From Stagonosporopsis chrysanthemi (lineage: Eukaryota; Ascomycota; Dothideomycetes; Pleosporales; Didymellaceae), in NCBI GenBank assembly GCA_022560025.1, contig JAFISE010000040.1, positions 62,001 to 126,000 on the forward strand: 64,000 nt of DNA, read 5' to 3'. This document shows, piece by piece, positions 1 to 10,401 of this stretch; the first letter of the stretch is position 1; every line of letters starts with the position of its first letter. The notes under the pieces are model-generated. The model was not told where the DNA came from and ran no database searches. It saw only the letters and a program-made list of their open reading frames with translations. The position numbers and the translations under genes are program-made.

Positions 1-878
1 CGACCTGTCGTGGCGTTCTGGTAGTAGAATAATGTCTCCAGAGCATGGTACACTGACTCCAGCCCGTCTGACCCAAGCGCAAGGAAAGCTGTCGTGCCTT
101 GGATCCCCAAATCACCAGGCCAGATTGCTCGATCTCTCTTCGCGCCATCCACGAGAATTGGGCCACTGATGCCGATGCTGTTATTGTAAGCCCATCCTGG
201 TCGTACTTGCGGGATCCAGCGCCCAGTGTCCTTGGGCGCGATGTTGGTCTGCACTGTGTAAGCGCCGGCGTACCAGGTTCTGACCAAGAGATCATCGTCT
301 GGCGTGTAGAAATGGCCGCCGTAGTTGCGCAGGTCTGGCGTATTTGGCGCAAAGCCGATTTCACACGTCACGTTGGAGATCTCAACATGGGCGACAGCGT
401 TGATCGTCAGGAAGCGGAAGCCTCCGCGGAATTTCTCCCTTGGTATTGTGTAGAAGGTTGGACCACCTGGTAGTGTGACATTGAGAGCTTGATCCCAGTC
501 CTGAGTAGGTGTCGACCCGGTATCGTCGGAAATAGCGCGCACGAACAAGGGAGACTCTGCAAATGCCAAAGACAGCTGTGGAGCAGATGTGTTTACAGAG
601 CTGGCGCTGTGGGCGATGAAACTGACCCAACCTCCGACCTCGATCCCAAAGTCAAGACTGATGCGACTGCCGGGTGACAAGAAATAGGGTCCATTACGTG
701 TAGATGAGCTGGTAACGTTTCCTGACCAGGAATGTACAGCAACTGGCTTCACTGATCGTGACGCTGGACTATAGTTGTAAGCATCCCATGGCTTCGTAAG
801 GGCAGCAGACGCTAGGGATAGGAGTGCAAACAAAGTGTGAAGTATACACGGAACAACACTGGCTCGATGAAGGGCCAT
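1..878 (-). CDS. Secreted GH78-like alpha-L-rhamnosidase, 5' part (cut by window edge)
   Basis: Reading the minus strand from the ATG at 878 gives an open frame of 292 codons that runs off the left edge, so the catalytic C-terminal part is missing. The first about 25 residues (MALHRASVVPCILHTLFALL then SLASA) form a signal peptide, so the product is probably secreted. The rest matches the N-terminal beta-sandwich and linker of fungal alpha-L-rhamnosidase-like six-hairpin glycosidases. The stretch ILVDGAKRDRAIWPGDLGIQ is the family's conserved VDGAKRDR-x-WPGD segment just before the helical barrel, and it carries acidic residues of the active-site region. The enzyme would remove terminal rhamnose or a related sugar from plant polysaccharides or glycosides. 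No intron is needed in the visible part. The family call is fairly firm; the substrate is not. Confidence 0.8.
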   Translation of the reverse strand, partial: MALHRASVVPCILHTLFALLSLASAALTKPWDAYNYSPASRSVKPVAVHSWSGNVTSSSTRNGPYFLSPGSRISLDFGIEVGGWVSFIAHSASSVNTSAPQLSLAFAESPLFVRAISDDTGSTPTQDWDQALNVTLPGGPTFYTIPREKFRGGFRFLTINAVAHVEISNVTCEIGFAPNTPDLRNYGGHFYTPDDDLLVRTWYAGAYTVQTNIAPKDTGRWIPQVRPGWAYNNSIGISGPILVDGAKRDRAIWPGDLGIQGTTAFLALGSDGLESVYHALETLFYYQNATTG

Positions 879-1398
879 TATGAGTGTGACCCTACACGTG
901 AGACATATTGGTGTGCCGTGTGTCAATTCAACCCTTTTATTGAGAATGGGTTCTCCACCTACAAATTACCGAAGCACCCGTAGGCTAATGCAGGGTCGCA
1001 GGAGCAGACATGGGGTAGATGAGATCTAATCAGAAATGTTTAGCGTCTGTGCCCGATGTGTGTGATCTGCAGCACTCAGTATGGCATCTCGCCCAGAGAT
1101 CCTCCGGTCAATGCTTGGTACGGAGAATCTCTGCAAACCCGTCAAAACCACGTGTCATGTCAAAAGCTGAAATGTCGTGAATAAAACCGTATGATCGTAA
1201 GCATATCGACAGATCTTGATCGTATGTACACTGTATACGCTCAAGCCATATACACAAGCGCCAAGTACTACGTCGGTATTCAAGTTCGTGATTCATGAGC
1301 AATATCATCACCCGTCTAGGCTCGACTCGAAATCCGTTTGTTGACTGGCTCTTTCATTGTCGTATGTGGAATTGTAGCGGAAGCGGTTGGGCACCTAT
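879..1398. other. Intergenic region, GH78 promoter side
   Basis: About 520 bases between the GH78 start and the PFK2 stop. It should hold the promoter of the GH78 gene; an ATAAAAGG-like TATA element is visible on the minus strand near 930-940. It also holds the 3' flank of PFK2. The only open frame (1108-1311, minus) has no recognisable protein character. Confidence 0.4.
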
Positions 1399-3087
1399 TT
1401 ACTCCAATGGATTAACGTGGGACGACTTCACATTGAGCGGCTGAGGGGTCGCTGTTCCAGATTTGACGTTGGGTGTGCCTATCCCAGAGAAGGGACTTAC
1501 CGCTCCGCTAGGAGGCACAGGAATCTTGATATCCTCGGGACTACCAGGAACCATGCTTTCTGGGAGATTGGGGATCTTGATACGTTTTGCGACATTGTTG
1601 TAGCTCGAGGGAATGATCTTGGCCACTATCAGCAACGACAAGCACAACAGAGAAATATAATGCTTACCTCAATGATCTCGTCACGCGGGAACTCGAGCTT
1701 AGGGATATCCGCCGCATTACAAGCCATCAGATATCCGTAGAGCACACGAAGAACGGACTCGTGAGCAATGATGAGGAGATCGTTCTCTTCACGTTCAAGC
1801 TCAAGGATAATTGGCTCCATGCGAACGGCAAGATCGTGGTAAGACTGCGTATCGTTAGCATGTCGTTAGTAGCACAGCAAAGCAACTCACCTCTGCACGT
1901 GGGTATCTGTGGTGGTACGGGTCTGCCTCGTGCTTGGTGACTTCGTCTGGCAACTCTTCTCTGATTTTGCGCTCTGACATCTTCTCGCATACTCCAGGGT
2001 TCATCTGACTCATCTGCGATCGTTGCCTGACCCGATAACCCATTGATGCAAGATACTCAGAGGTCTGTACAGTGCGTCGCCGGGTGGAAGTCCATATCGT
2101 AAGCGGTTTCAGAGAGGCGTCCGGCGCCCCTTGATCTATCAGCTTCTGCCGCTCCTCCTCGCGGTACCTCAGTAGCACGTCGCTCATCTGTTTGGCATAT
2201 TCATGGCCTGCTGGCGACAGTTCGGCGTCGGCTTTGTATGAGTCTTCTTCTCGCGTAGTACCCGCACGCGCAAAGTAGGTTTGTCGCGACTTGATGTGCA
2301 GGTTGAGTAGGTAGAAGACGATTCGTTGAGAGAGGTAGCCAAAAGCACAGTTGTTCACATGGACTCGCTCGCCTGCGTTGATCATCTTGATCCAGTGGAG
2401 ATCCTGCTCCTCCATCGTCTCAAAGTGCGGTATCCTTGAGTTTATTCTCGCCAGATAGTCGCGAACTGCGTCCTCGTCGTTCCAGCCTTTGTAGTCTGGC
2501 GATGAGATCTTCACTCGGCGAACATTCTCTTGGATAATACGCTCGTCTGTGCACTGTGACTCGATGAAGACTGTCTGAATCCCTTTCTTTGCAAACTCCT
2601 TGGCTAGTGACCTTCGGCCCTGACTGATGGCATTCACTGCATCATAGATGGCGACCTGGCCCTTCTCGTTCTCGAGAAAATGGTAGATGTCGTCACGGCA
2701 TCTCTTCAGAATCTTGTTGCGCAACAACACAGACTGCGGTGTCGCGTTAAGGAAGAAGTAATCCTCAGGCACGTCTTGATCGGGGCCAAGAGTAGCGCGA
2801 CGGTAATCGCCCAAGTGAAACACGTGCGTCTTGACACCCAGCCAACGCAGGTAGCGAGCTACGGCGACCGACGTGTGTGTCTTTCCTCGAGCTGGGAGTC
2901 CAACAGTAGCGATGACAATACGTCCAGAGTGGAAAAGACGACCAGATTCTGTGCTGTACAATTGAGCAGGGGCCATCTCTTCCTTTCCGGGCAAATCATG
3001 GATAGCATCCACGAACGTGCTCGACCGCCGCCTGAAGCGGGGTGAGTTGGCGTAGATTTCCGCTGTGCTGGACCTCGTGAGTGACAT
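1399..3087 (-). CDS. 6-phosphofructo-2-kinase / fructose-2,6-bisphosphatase-like, probably kinase only
   Basis: Three exons (3087-1891, 1844-1668, 1617-1399) with introns of 46 and 50 nt encode about 530 residues. The enzyme makes fructose-2,6-bisphosphate, the cytosolic activator of glycolysis. The kinase half carries the Walker A motif GLPARGKT near residue 64, followed by FHLGDYRR and YDAVNA, as in the 6PF2K family. In the phosphatase half the usual catalytic RHG is read as RAG (Ala near residue 275, codon at 2265-2263), while the second histidine is kept in IIAHESVLRVLYGY. Yeast Pfk26 likewise lacks the catalytic His and is kinase only, so loss of the phosphatase is likely. The C-terminus is a Pro/Ser-rich tail. 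The first ATG in the frame is used; a small upstream exon (ATG at 3158) is possible. The gene is divergent from TOM40. Confidence 0.9.
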
Positions 3088-3726
3088 ATCCACAAAGCAC
3101 CTTTGAGATGTGTCGCAGCAAAGCCAATGAGGGGTCGGTTACTTACAGTAAAGTGTCCATGATGACGAATTATGTGGGGAAAAGACTTAATCAAAAGTTG
3201 GAGAAAGAAACAGCGGCAATGATAGAAATAGCTCACGGCCAGGCAGGAACGATGTGCACTGGGGCCGTTGAGGTGTTTTAAGGTGTGTGGTGGGTAGCTC
3301 CTCTGACCAGGGTGTCGGAGCTGGTAGGCGTTCGCGCGCCGAGCAGGACCAGTGACGACGTGCGACAACAACCGACGGCAGACGGCGGAGAAGAGCCCAC
3401 AATGCGGCAAACAGTGTCGCAGAAAGGTCTGAGGGCAGGCGAGGCAGAACTGGGTGTTTTCTTGTTCCAACGGAGCAGAGCAGGCCGCAAGCAAGTCCCA
3501 GAGCTGCCATATCTTGATAGCGGCGGCCGGCCCAAGCGTCGTTCTGCTAGCTTTATTATGTCATCAGAGCTGCGTCCGAGAAAAGTTGCGTCGGTCTGTT
3601 GCATCACGTACTGTCGTCGACAAGCCATCGCGCATCTCCCCGCCCGCGCCCATCTCGCCATCTCATCCCGTGCAGCCGCGCCGGACTTCTTCACGCCCAC
3701 CACTGCACACAGCACACATCGCCGCC
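3088..3726. promoter_or_regulatory. Shared promoter of PFK2 and TOM40
   Basis: A 639-base divergent intergenic region. Its right half (3560-3726) is pyrimidine-rich and leads to GCCGCCATGG at the TOM40 start, as expected of a leader. Long open frames on both strands here (for example 3285-3890 plus and 3278-3742 minus) overlap each other and TOM40 exon 1. I read them as composition artefacts. Confidence 0.5.
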
Positions 3727-4924
3727 ATGGCCGCTCCACCACAAATCGTTGTCGCCAGCCCGACCAAGGAGGAAGCTATCTCTGGCGTCATCTCTCACAA
3801 CGGCATCCTGCCTGGCCGGTTAGGCGAGCTGTACAATGCCTTCCAGGAGCGGAGAGAAGCGCTGGGGCTGTCCAACCCTGGCACTGTTGAGGGCATCTCG
3901 CGCGAAGTGCAGCGCGACGTGTTCCTGAACAACGCCAGCTTCTCAGGCCTGCGCGCCGAGCTCACCAAGGCCTTCAGCGCCGCGCCTCTCTTCCAGGTCG
4001 CCCACTCACTGTCAATGGGCTCGCAGGTCCAGCCGCCCTACTCGTACATGGTCCTCTACGGATCGCCGAGGGTACGTCACCGCGCTCGCATGGCCTACCT
4101 GCCAGGCTGACATTCTGTAGACATTCATGCAGGGCAATATCGACAATGACATGCAATTCTCCGGTCGTTTCAACTGGCGATGGACCTCGGCTTTCGTCTC
4201 CAAGACGGCCGTCCAGCTCACATCCCAGGGCAACATGGTCTCGCTCGAGAACGACTACACCGGCGCCGACTTCTCTGCCTCCCTCAAGGCCGTTAACCCT
4301 TCAGTTCTCGACGGCGGCATCACCGGCATGATCATGGCTAGCTACCTCCAAGCCGTCACACCGAAGCTGTCCCTCGGTATCGATGCGTTCTGGAGCCGCC
4401 CCGCTGCCGCTTACCCTCCTGAGCTCAACGTCTCGTACGCTGCCCGCTACAAGGCCGCCGACTGGATGGCCTGCGGACAGATCATTCCTGATCGCGGCGT
4501 GCTAGAAGCCTCTTACTGGCGCAGACTGACCGAGAAGGTCGAGACTGGCATCAACTGCAACCTTGCATTTGCTGGTATCGGTCCGGGTGGTCCCATGGCT
4601 GGTCCCCAGAAGGAGGGCCAGGTCACCATTGGTGCAAAGTACGACTTCCGCACAACTTCATTCAGGGCGCAAATCGACAACAAGGGTGTGGTTGGTTGCT
4701 TGTTGGAGAAGATGATTGCACCTCCGATCCGCATCACCTTCTCTGGTGAGATTGACCACAAGACAGTACGTCCAACAACACTTTGAACTCAATGCACTAC
4801 TAACAATCCACAGAGCGCTGCCAAGCTCGGTCTTGCCGTTGCGATAGAAGCCGCTGACGAGGCTGTCATGGAGCAGCAAGAACAGGCTGGCATGGCCCAG
4901 CAGGCCGGCGCCATCCCCTTCTAA
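3727..4924 (+). CDS. TOM40: Mitochondrial import receptor subunit Tom40
   Basis: Three exons (3727-4071, 4119/4121-4765, 4814-4924; introns 4072-4120 and 4766-4813) give 366 residues, close to the usual fungal Tom40 length of about 350. Tom40 is the beta-barrel channel of the outer-membrane TOM complex through which nearly all nuclear-encoded mitochondrial precursors pass. The N-terminal LGELYNAFQERREALGLSNP and the following EVQRDVFLNNASFSG segment are typical of the family. The barrel strands follow (GRFNWRWTSAFVSK, LGIDAFWSRP, ASYWRRLTEKVETG), ending with the C-terminal strand IRITFSGEIDHKT. A short acidic/Gln tail (MEQQEQAGMAQQ) closes the protein. The start has a good context (GCCATGG). 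The gene is convergent with TOM22, whose product docks on this channel. Confidence 0.95.
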
Positions 4925-5550
4925 ACGACTCTCCTCCGCACACAGTAACAAACGCATTGTACCGACTATAATCTCATAAATCTTCACTTGGCTGTATTAC
5001 CACCTTTTCTGGAGCGAGCAAGCGGCGCACGTTTTCTCTCATCCCACGATATCCCGGTGGCCTGGGGAGAAGGGTTGGATCGAATGCTTTCATCAGCACG
5101 TTTGGACGTTTTGTGAAAAGCGCATTTATGGCATGTAATGGATCACAGGAGCGGCTGAACCGGCGAGCCGACATGTCCAGGGGCGTTGAGCGCAGACGCC
5201 ATGTTGTCTGCGCGCTGTAAATATAGAGCATGTGGCATAAACGATCGATCTGTATAACGCATGTACTGAATTCCATTGCAACGCCGCAGTCCATCTTCAC
5301 ATCTTTGTTGAACGAGCAGTTGCCCTCATGACGCAATACATTATGAGGAGAGAAATATTGTACAGATCGTGATAATGCAAATGCGCGCCTTCGCGTCCGC
5401 TCGCGCTGAATCCTATGTGCACAGCGTATCGTATCCCTCATCTCTCCACCATCTTGTTCTCTCTAATAACACAAGTGCGAAGATTCTTACATCAGCCGAC
5501 GCCATCAGCGCTGTCGCATCGGTGCATCTGCTGCCCCTCGCAGACATCAT
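4925..5550. other. Intergenic region between TOM40 and TOM22 3' ends
   Basis: About 626 bases hold the 3' flanks of two convergent genes. A 155-codon open frame on the minus strand (4974-5441) fills much of it. Its product is Arg/Leu-rich and not recognisable, and the frame lies where two 3' UTRs are expected, so I do not call it a gene. Confidence 0.4.
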
Positions 5551-6142
5551 CTACAAAGCCGGCTTCACCTCGTTGGCGCCAGGAGCCATGAACTACCAAA
5601 CATTAGCACAGTCCCACCAAACTGGTCGACCCAGCCCACAAACCAGCCCATCAGGCTTTCAAACATACCTCGTTCTGCGCACGCTGGTTCATCAGCTCTG
5701 CGCGCTCCTGCTCCACAATCATCTGCTCCTCGCTGTACGCCAGCGCCCAGGGCACGCCCAGCAGCAGCGCGCTGGTGCTAACGACCCACAGCGTCTTGCC
5801 ACCAAACAGCAGCCCGCTCTTTGTCCAGCTGGTGACCGTTTCGTATTTCGAGACCAGCGAGCGGCGCGTTGATGCGGGGATGATGTCTTTCAGCGCGCTG
5901 ATGCGCTCGTACAGTGTCTCGTCTGCGACGAAGGAGGACTCGGATTCCAGGTCGGATTCTGGGGGGAATTAGCGCGTGATTCCCTTGTATGGGTTTTTCT
6001 TCTCCGATGAAAAGACGTAGGTGGGCTAGACGAGTGTGGTGGTGCCAGGCGTACCGGAATCTGTGTCCCATTCGTCCTCGTCATGAGGACCCTCCTGTTC
6101 GCGGACGAACTCCTCATCCATGACTTCTTCGAGCTTGACCAT
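5551..6142 (-). CDS. TOM22: Mitochondrial import receptor subunit Tom22
   Basis: Three exons (6142-6055, 5958-5669, 5592-5551) give 139 residues, a normal length for Tom22. Tom22 is the central receptor and organiser of the TOM complex. The N-terminal cytosolic part is strongly acidic (VMDEEFVREQEGPHDEDEWD), the trait that binds positively charged presequences. Next comes SFVADETLYERISALKDIIP, the conserved Tom22 segment, and then one transmembrane helix near residues 83-103 (TLWVVSTSALLLGVPWALAY). A short intermembrane-space tail rich in Glu/Gln ends in NEVKPAL. The last exon is only 42 nt. Introns of 96 and 76 nt have canonical GTACGC/GTATGT donors. The gene faces TOM40 across about 630 bases. 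Confidence 0.95.
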
Positions 6143-7165
6143 CTTGGCGGTGTTGTGGTGGTGATAAACGTGCGGGGGTCGAAAGGGCGATTAATCAGAT
6201 GGGAGGACCGTTGGGGGTTGACGATGCGCGGTGTGATGTTGGATGCGCGTGCCGATGATGATGAGCTTTTAGATTTCTTGAGCTGCTGCGCATGGGCCAA
6301 CAGCGGAGGATCGCGCGCCGCCGTGATGTGACGACAGCGACAAACACCACTCGTGATTACGAAACATGTTTTGATGTTCACAAAAACGATATAATGTACA
6401 TTCCGCTTATAGATATTCTTGACGTGGTCACAAGTATAAACCACGATACTGCCCCTTGGGCTGTGTATAATCCCGACACTTCCCTTTATTGAAAGCAGCG
6501 TATAACGCTGCAGTAGTGTCGAAGTAGCAGCCACTTGAGGTCTTCACACGTCTTCAGCTCCTTCCATGTGTCTGGTTTGGTACCAGGTCCCCTTAGAGCA
6601 TGCACTCTGGTCTTAACCACACTACATTCGAGAGGGTTAAACCAGCCGTCAACATCAACAACTTGATTGCAATTACATGCTTAGTAATGTGATCGTCTAG
6701 CAGCGTTGCAAACCGGGCGGCTTCAGTGCACTGACAAGCTTCTGACTTGGCGAGCCTGAAGATCAATGGGAACAGGCAGGCGCAAAACCCTGGTCGTATT
6801 CTGCAGCCGTTTCCAGAGTATACGGTCGTCAACGCTACGTAGGTTGGAGTCGTGCCAGTGCACATCGGCAGGTGATTTCCGTACAGTCTCCGCCGCACAT
6901 AGGGTCCCCTAGACTGCGCGAATCTGTAATGCGTCTCAAGGACCCAATACCTTACAATCCCAGTCAAAAAGAACGTCCCGTACAGCAATGGCGTAAGATT
7001 GCTGCTGTTGCGAGATGTACAACAGAAGACGATCACTGGTGGGGAAAGAGGCCGAGTACGTCATTGGTCTCCTTCTTACTAATGGTTTGAAATGACATAC
7101 GGGTTGCTTTATAACTACAACCGATGCCCGGTCAGCTGAATGAGAAACACTCTGCATTCATTGAC
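6143..7165. other. Intergenic region, TOM22 / GST promoters
   Basis: About 1 kb between divergent TOM22 and the GST gene. An open frame of 147 codons on the minus strand (6593-7036) has no family traits. I see no RNA gene or repeat here. The region should carry both promoters. Confidence 0.35.
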
Positions 7166-7914
7166 ATGTCCAACCTAAAACCACTCATCCTCCACAGCCA
7201 CGCTACGGGGCCCAATCCTATCAAGGTAGCGATCGTGCTAGAACAACTGTCCCTACCCTACAATGTAAAGATGTGGGACTTTGGCGACGACACTCAAAAA
7301 GGCGTCAAAGGTGCAACATTCCTCGCCATCAACGAGAACGGCCGTGTTCCCGCGCTCGAGGACCCCAACACGGGCGTGATCAGCTGGGAGAGCGGAGCCT
7401 GCATCAACTACCTCCGCAGGAGGTACGATGGTGATGGCAAGAAGCTGGGGCCCTTTGCAAAGGATGGGTCGGCACCCGACTTACAGGATGTGGTCGATTA
7501 TGAAAAGTGGGAGTACTTTTTACTTACGACACTAGGGCCTATGACGGGGCAGACAAATTGGTATCGGTAAGTCGCTGCGTTCTTCCTCTGCAAGAGCATA
7601 GCTAAGTCATGTGTAGCCACTATAACCCCACCAAGAACGAGGATGCACTGAACCGCTACGTCGAGCAGACAGACCGGTGCTACTCAGTGCTAGAAGGTCA
7701 GCTGAAGAAAACCAATGGAGAGAGCATTCTTCCTGGCAAAATCACAGCTGTCGATGCACACTACGAGCCGTGGATAAGGCAGCACGCACATGCGCAGGTA
7801 TCGATTGACAAGTACCCGAACTTGAAGAAGTGGTCGGAGAAGATGAAGGGGCTGGATGAGGTGAAGAAGGCGTATGAGAAGATTCAACAGGCGCCGAAGC
7901 CGGGGGAGTCATGA
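7166..7914 (+). CDS. Glutathione S-transferase, Ure2p-like class
   Basis: Two exons (7166-7566 and 7617-7914, intron 50 nt) encode 232 residues from MSNLKPL. An in-frame ATG at 7124 would add 14 residues; I prefer 7166 because family similarity starts there. The N-terminal thioredoxin fold is visible as LILHSHATGPNPIKVAIVLEQ. It is followed by the cis-Pro segment INENGRVPALEDP and the glutathione-gamma-Glu binding SWESGACINYL. The helical C-terminal domain contains the YHYNPTKNEDALNRY and ITAVDAHYEPWI region typical of fungal Ure2p-like GSTs. The protein should be cytosolic and conjugate or reduce electrophiles with glutathione. The glutathione supply enzyme GCS lies 25 kb away in this window, but nothing suggests co-regulation. 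Confidence 0.88.
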
Positions 7915-8655
7915 GGGTGATGAACATGTGAAGATTAATAGATCTTTGAGTTCGAATTACGTCAACTTTACAATGGTTCCAGTTGTTGCTATTGTTACAG
8001 CATGTAGCTTGATTAACACCTTCAGCCAAGACAAACAAAGCCAGCTACACGTACCTTGAGCGTTCTTGTTCACATGGACATCGTCCAAGACAGCAACATT
8101 GCCGACACATAGTTGCCGGAAGACCGTCTCCGCAATGCTTGAACTCGGTGAAGCTCCGATGTTTGCGGGGCCCCGGAGTTGCACCCTAATCTATGATCGC
8201 GCACGCTAGCTGATTTAAGGAGGTATCTGCCGACTTGTCCATTTTGTCGTATCATCTGTCCTGAATCTATCAAATTCGATGCAGCGGACCTCGTACTCAG
8301 TTGGAAATCCGTATTGTTGGCCAATTGCAGGTTGCCTCACAACTATCGTATCCTAGGTCCTGGAACACCTAGTCACCTCAAACCATGAAGCAGTCGCTTC
8401 ATTTGGCGCTCATCGGTGATACAGTGCAACCCTGGGTGCTGGTCGACTGCGCTTACGCCTCCGAATGCAGGACCACATCCGCTACCTACTCGTTTCTGTG
8501 GTGCTTGCAAGCATGACCTGCTTGACTATTACACGAGATGACCGATCGAGAGATGCATCAACTGGCTGTTGAGGCGGTGGTATAAAGAGGATCGATAATC
8601 CATCCCAGACAACCAGCCCGAAATCGGAATCTTCTACCTACTTTTCGTCAACACA
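7915..8655. other. Intergenic region before the alpha-galactosidase gene
   Basis: About 740 bases downstream of the GST gene and upstream of the GH27 gene. No protein-like frame is supported. The proximal part carries the TATA box listed separately. Confidence 0.4.
8581..8586 (+). promoter_or_regulatory. TATA box of the alpha-galactosidase gene
   Basis: TATAAA lies 75 bases before the ATG at 8656 and is followed by a pyrimidine-rich leader (CTACCTACTTTTCGTCAACACA). A strong TATA box is common in inducible secreted-hydrolase genes of fungi. Confidence 0.6.
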
Positions 8656-10364
8656 ATGGTTGGCCCTAATCTCGCTTTGATCTCGCTCTCAAGCGCCGTT
8701 CTTGTGGCAGCGCAATCTTTCCAGTCCACACCCGTATTAGGCTGGAACTCATACAATCAAGTCTCTTGTAGTCCGACGCAAGATGGAATCACAAAGACTA
8801 TCAATGCACTTGCAGACCGTGGCTTTGTCAATGCAGGCTACAACTATTTTCAAATTGACTGTGGCTGGGCCTCTCGCGATGGCCAGCGCAACACATCCAC
8901 TGGCGCGCTCAAAGTCGATTCGAACGCTTTCCCGAATGGTCTAAAACCTCTGAGCGATCTAGCAAGAAGCAAGGGGATGAAGTGGACAATGTACTCAGAC
9001 GCTGGCGTGCGAATGTGTGACCCACAGGTTCCCAGTCCGGTGTTGGGTTCTCTGGGTCATGAGGCTGCTGACGCTGAGTTGTTCAAGAGCTTGAATACGG
9101 AGTACGTTAAGTGTAAGTTGGCCTAGTAGTACAGCTGCGTATCTTCTGCTGACAGACCAAAGACGATAACTGCTACGTCGACGGGCCCAACGGCAATCAA
9201 AATGCCCCAAAGAATCCGAGGACCGATTTTCCGTCACGTTTCAGTGTGATGTGGAAAGAGTTACAGCGGGTTGGTATTCCAGGTATGCTGATCTGTCAGT
9301 GGGGAACTCCATACTCTTCTTCTGGAGGCCTGCAAGGACCCAAAGACTGGACGAGTGGAATCTCGACATCTTTCCGTTTATCAGATGACATTGCTCAGGG
9401 TTGGGGCAATGTGTATCGCATCTACAACCAGGCTGTTCACATTGCTGCATCTGGTGCTATTAGACCAGGCCACATCGCTGATGCCGATCTGCTTGAAGTC
9501 GGCAACCAGGGCATGACTTTTGACGAGCAGGCAACTCACTTCGCAGCATGGGCTATGCTGAAGTCTGCCCTCATGATCTCGACTGATGTGGCAGCTCTGT
9601 CAAATGATGCGGTGAACTTGCTGCAGAACAAGGACTTATTGGCCATCAACCAGGACTCGTTAGTCAAGCCCATCATTCTGAAGCAACGCTGGTCCTCAGA
9701 CAGGGATCTCTGGAGTGGCGACCTCGCCAATGGTGATATCGCCGTCCTCGCCGTGGATCTTAGCAACGCGCGCCGCACCCTCACAGTTCAATTATCATCT
9801 CTCGGTATCGAGTCCGCAACCATCAAGGACCTGTGGTCTGGTGCGACAACCCAAAACGCAGCGTCTTTCTCCAAGCAAGTCAATGCTCGCGGCTCCCACG
9901 TCTTGCGCTTGTCCAACATCAAGCGCACATCCACCACTCAGAATTACAATTACATATCTACCTCTACTGGCTCTCTTGCCTCTGGTGCAAACATCCAGTC
10001 CTGCTCGGGCTGCACATCAACCAACAAGGTCGGCAACGTTGGCGGACCGTCAAACGGAGCGCTCACTCTATCCAACATCCGCACTAGCCAGGCTACCCAG
10101 ATCGTGCGCTTTGACTATATCAACGCCGAAGTTGGATATCTGGGTGGCAGTAACAACGAGCGCCTGGCGTCAATTAGCGTGAACGGCGGCGCAGCGAAGA
10201 CGATCAGCTTCCCACTCACAGGGTACAATTGGGACAAGGATGTGTTGAAGAACTATGCGGTGGAACTGACTGGGTTTAGCACGACTGGTACAAACAATAT
10301 TGTGATCAAGGGCATCGGAGGTGCGTACGCGCCGGATTTTGACAGGATTGGTGTTCTTGCTTAA
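8656..10364 (+). CDS. Secreted alpha-galactosidase, GH27 with C-terminal CBM35-like domain
   Basis: Two exons (8656-9112 and 9163-10364, intron 50 nt) encode 552 residues. The signal peptide covers about residues 1-19. The GH27 barrel starts with PVLGWNSYNQVSC and includes FQIDCGW. The nucleophile Asp lies in YDNCYVDG, formed exactly across the splice junction, and the acid/base Asp in RLSDDIAQGW. The barrel is followed by the antiparallel beta domain. After a Ser/Thr-rich linker near residue 400, about 135 residues resemble a CBM35 galactose-binding module (VRFDYINAEVGYLGG, then FDRIGVLA at the end). The enzyme releases terminal alpha-1,6-galactose from galactomannan or raffinose sugars outside the cell. 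The acceptor was chosen because only AG at 9161-9162 restores YDNC. Confidence 0.93.
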
Positions 10365-10401
10365 GCCTTGGGATTCAAGGCTCTCTTCGAAAATATGACC
10401 A

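Noticed and set aside
4974..5441. 155-codon minus-strand frame after TOM40
   Set aside because: It lies where two convergent 3' UTRs are expected, its product has no recognisable domain, and no splice extension improves it.
6593..7036. 147-codon minus-strand frame between TOM22 and GST
   Set aside because: No family motif, unusual Cys/His/Leu composition, and no leader-like sequence before it.
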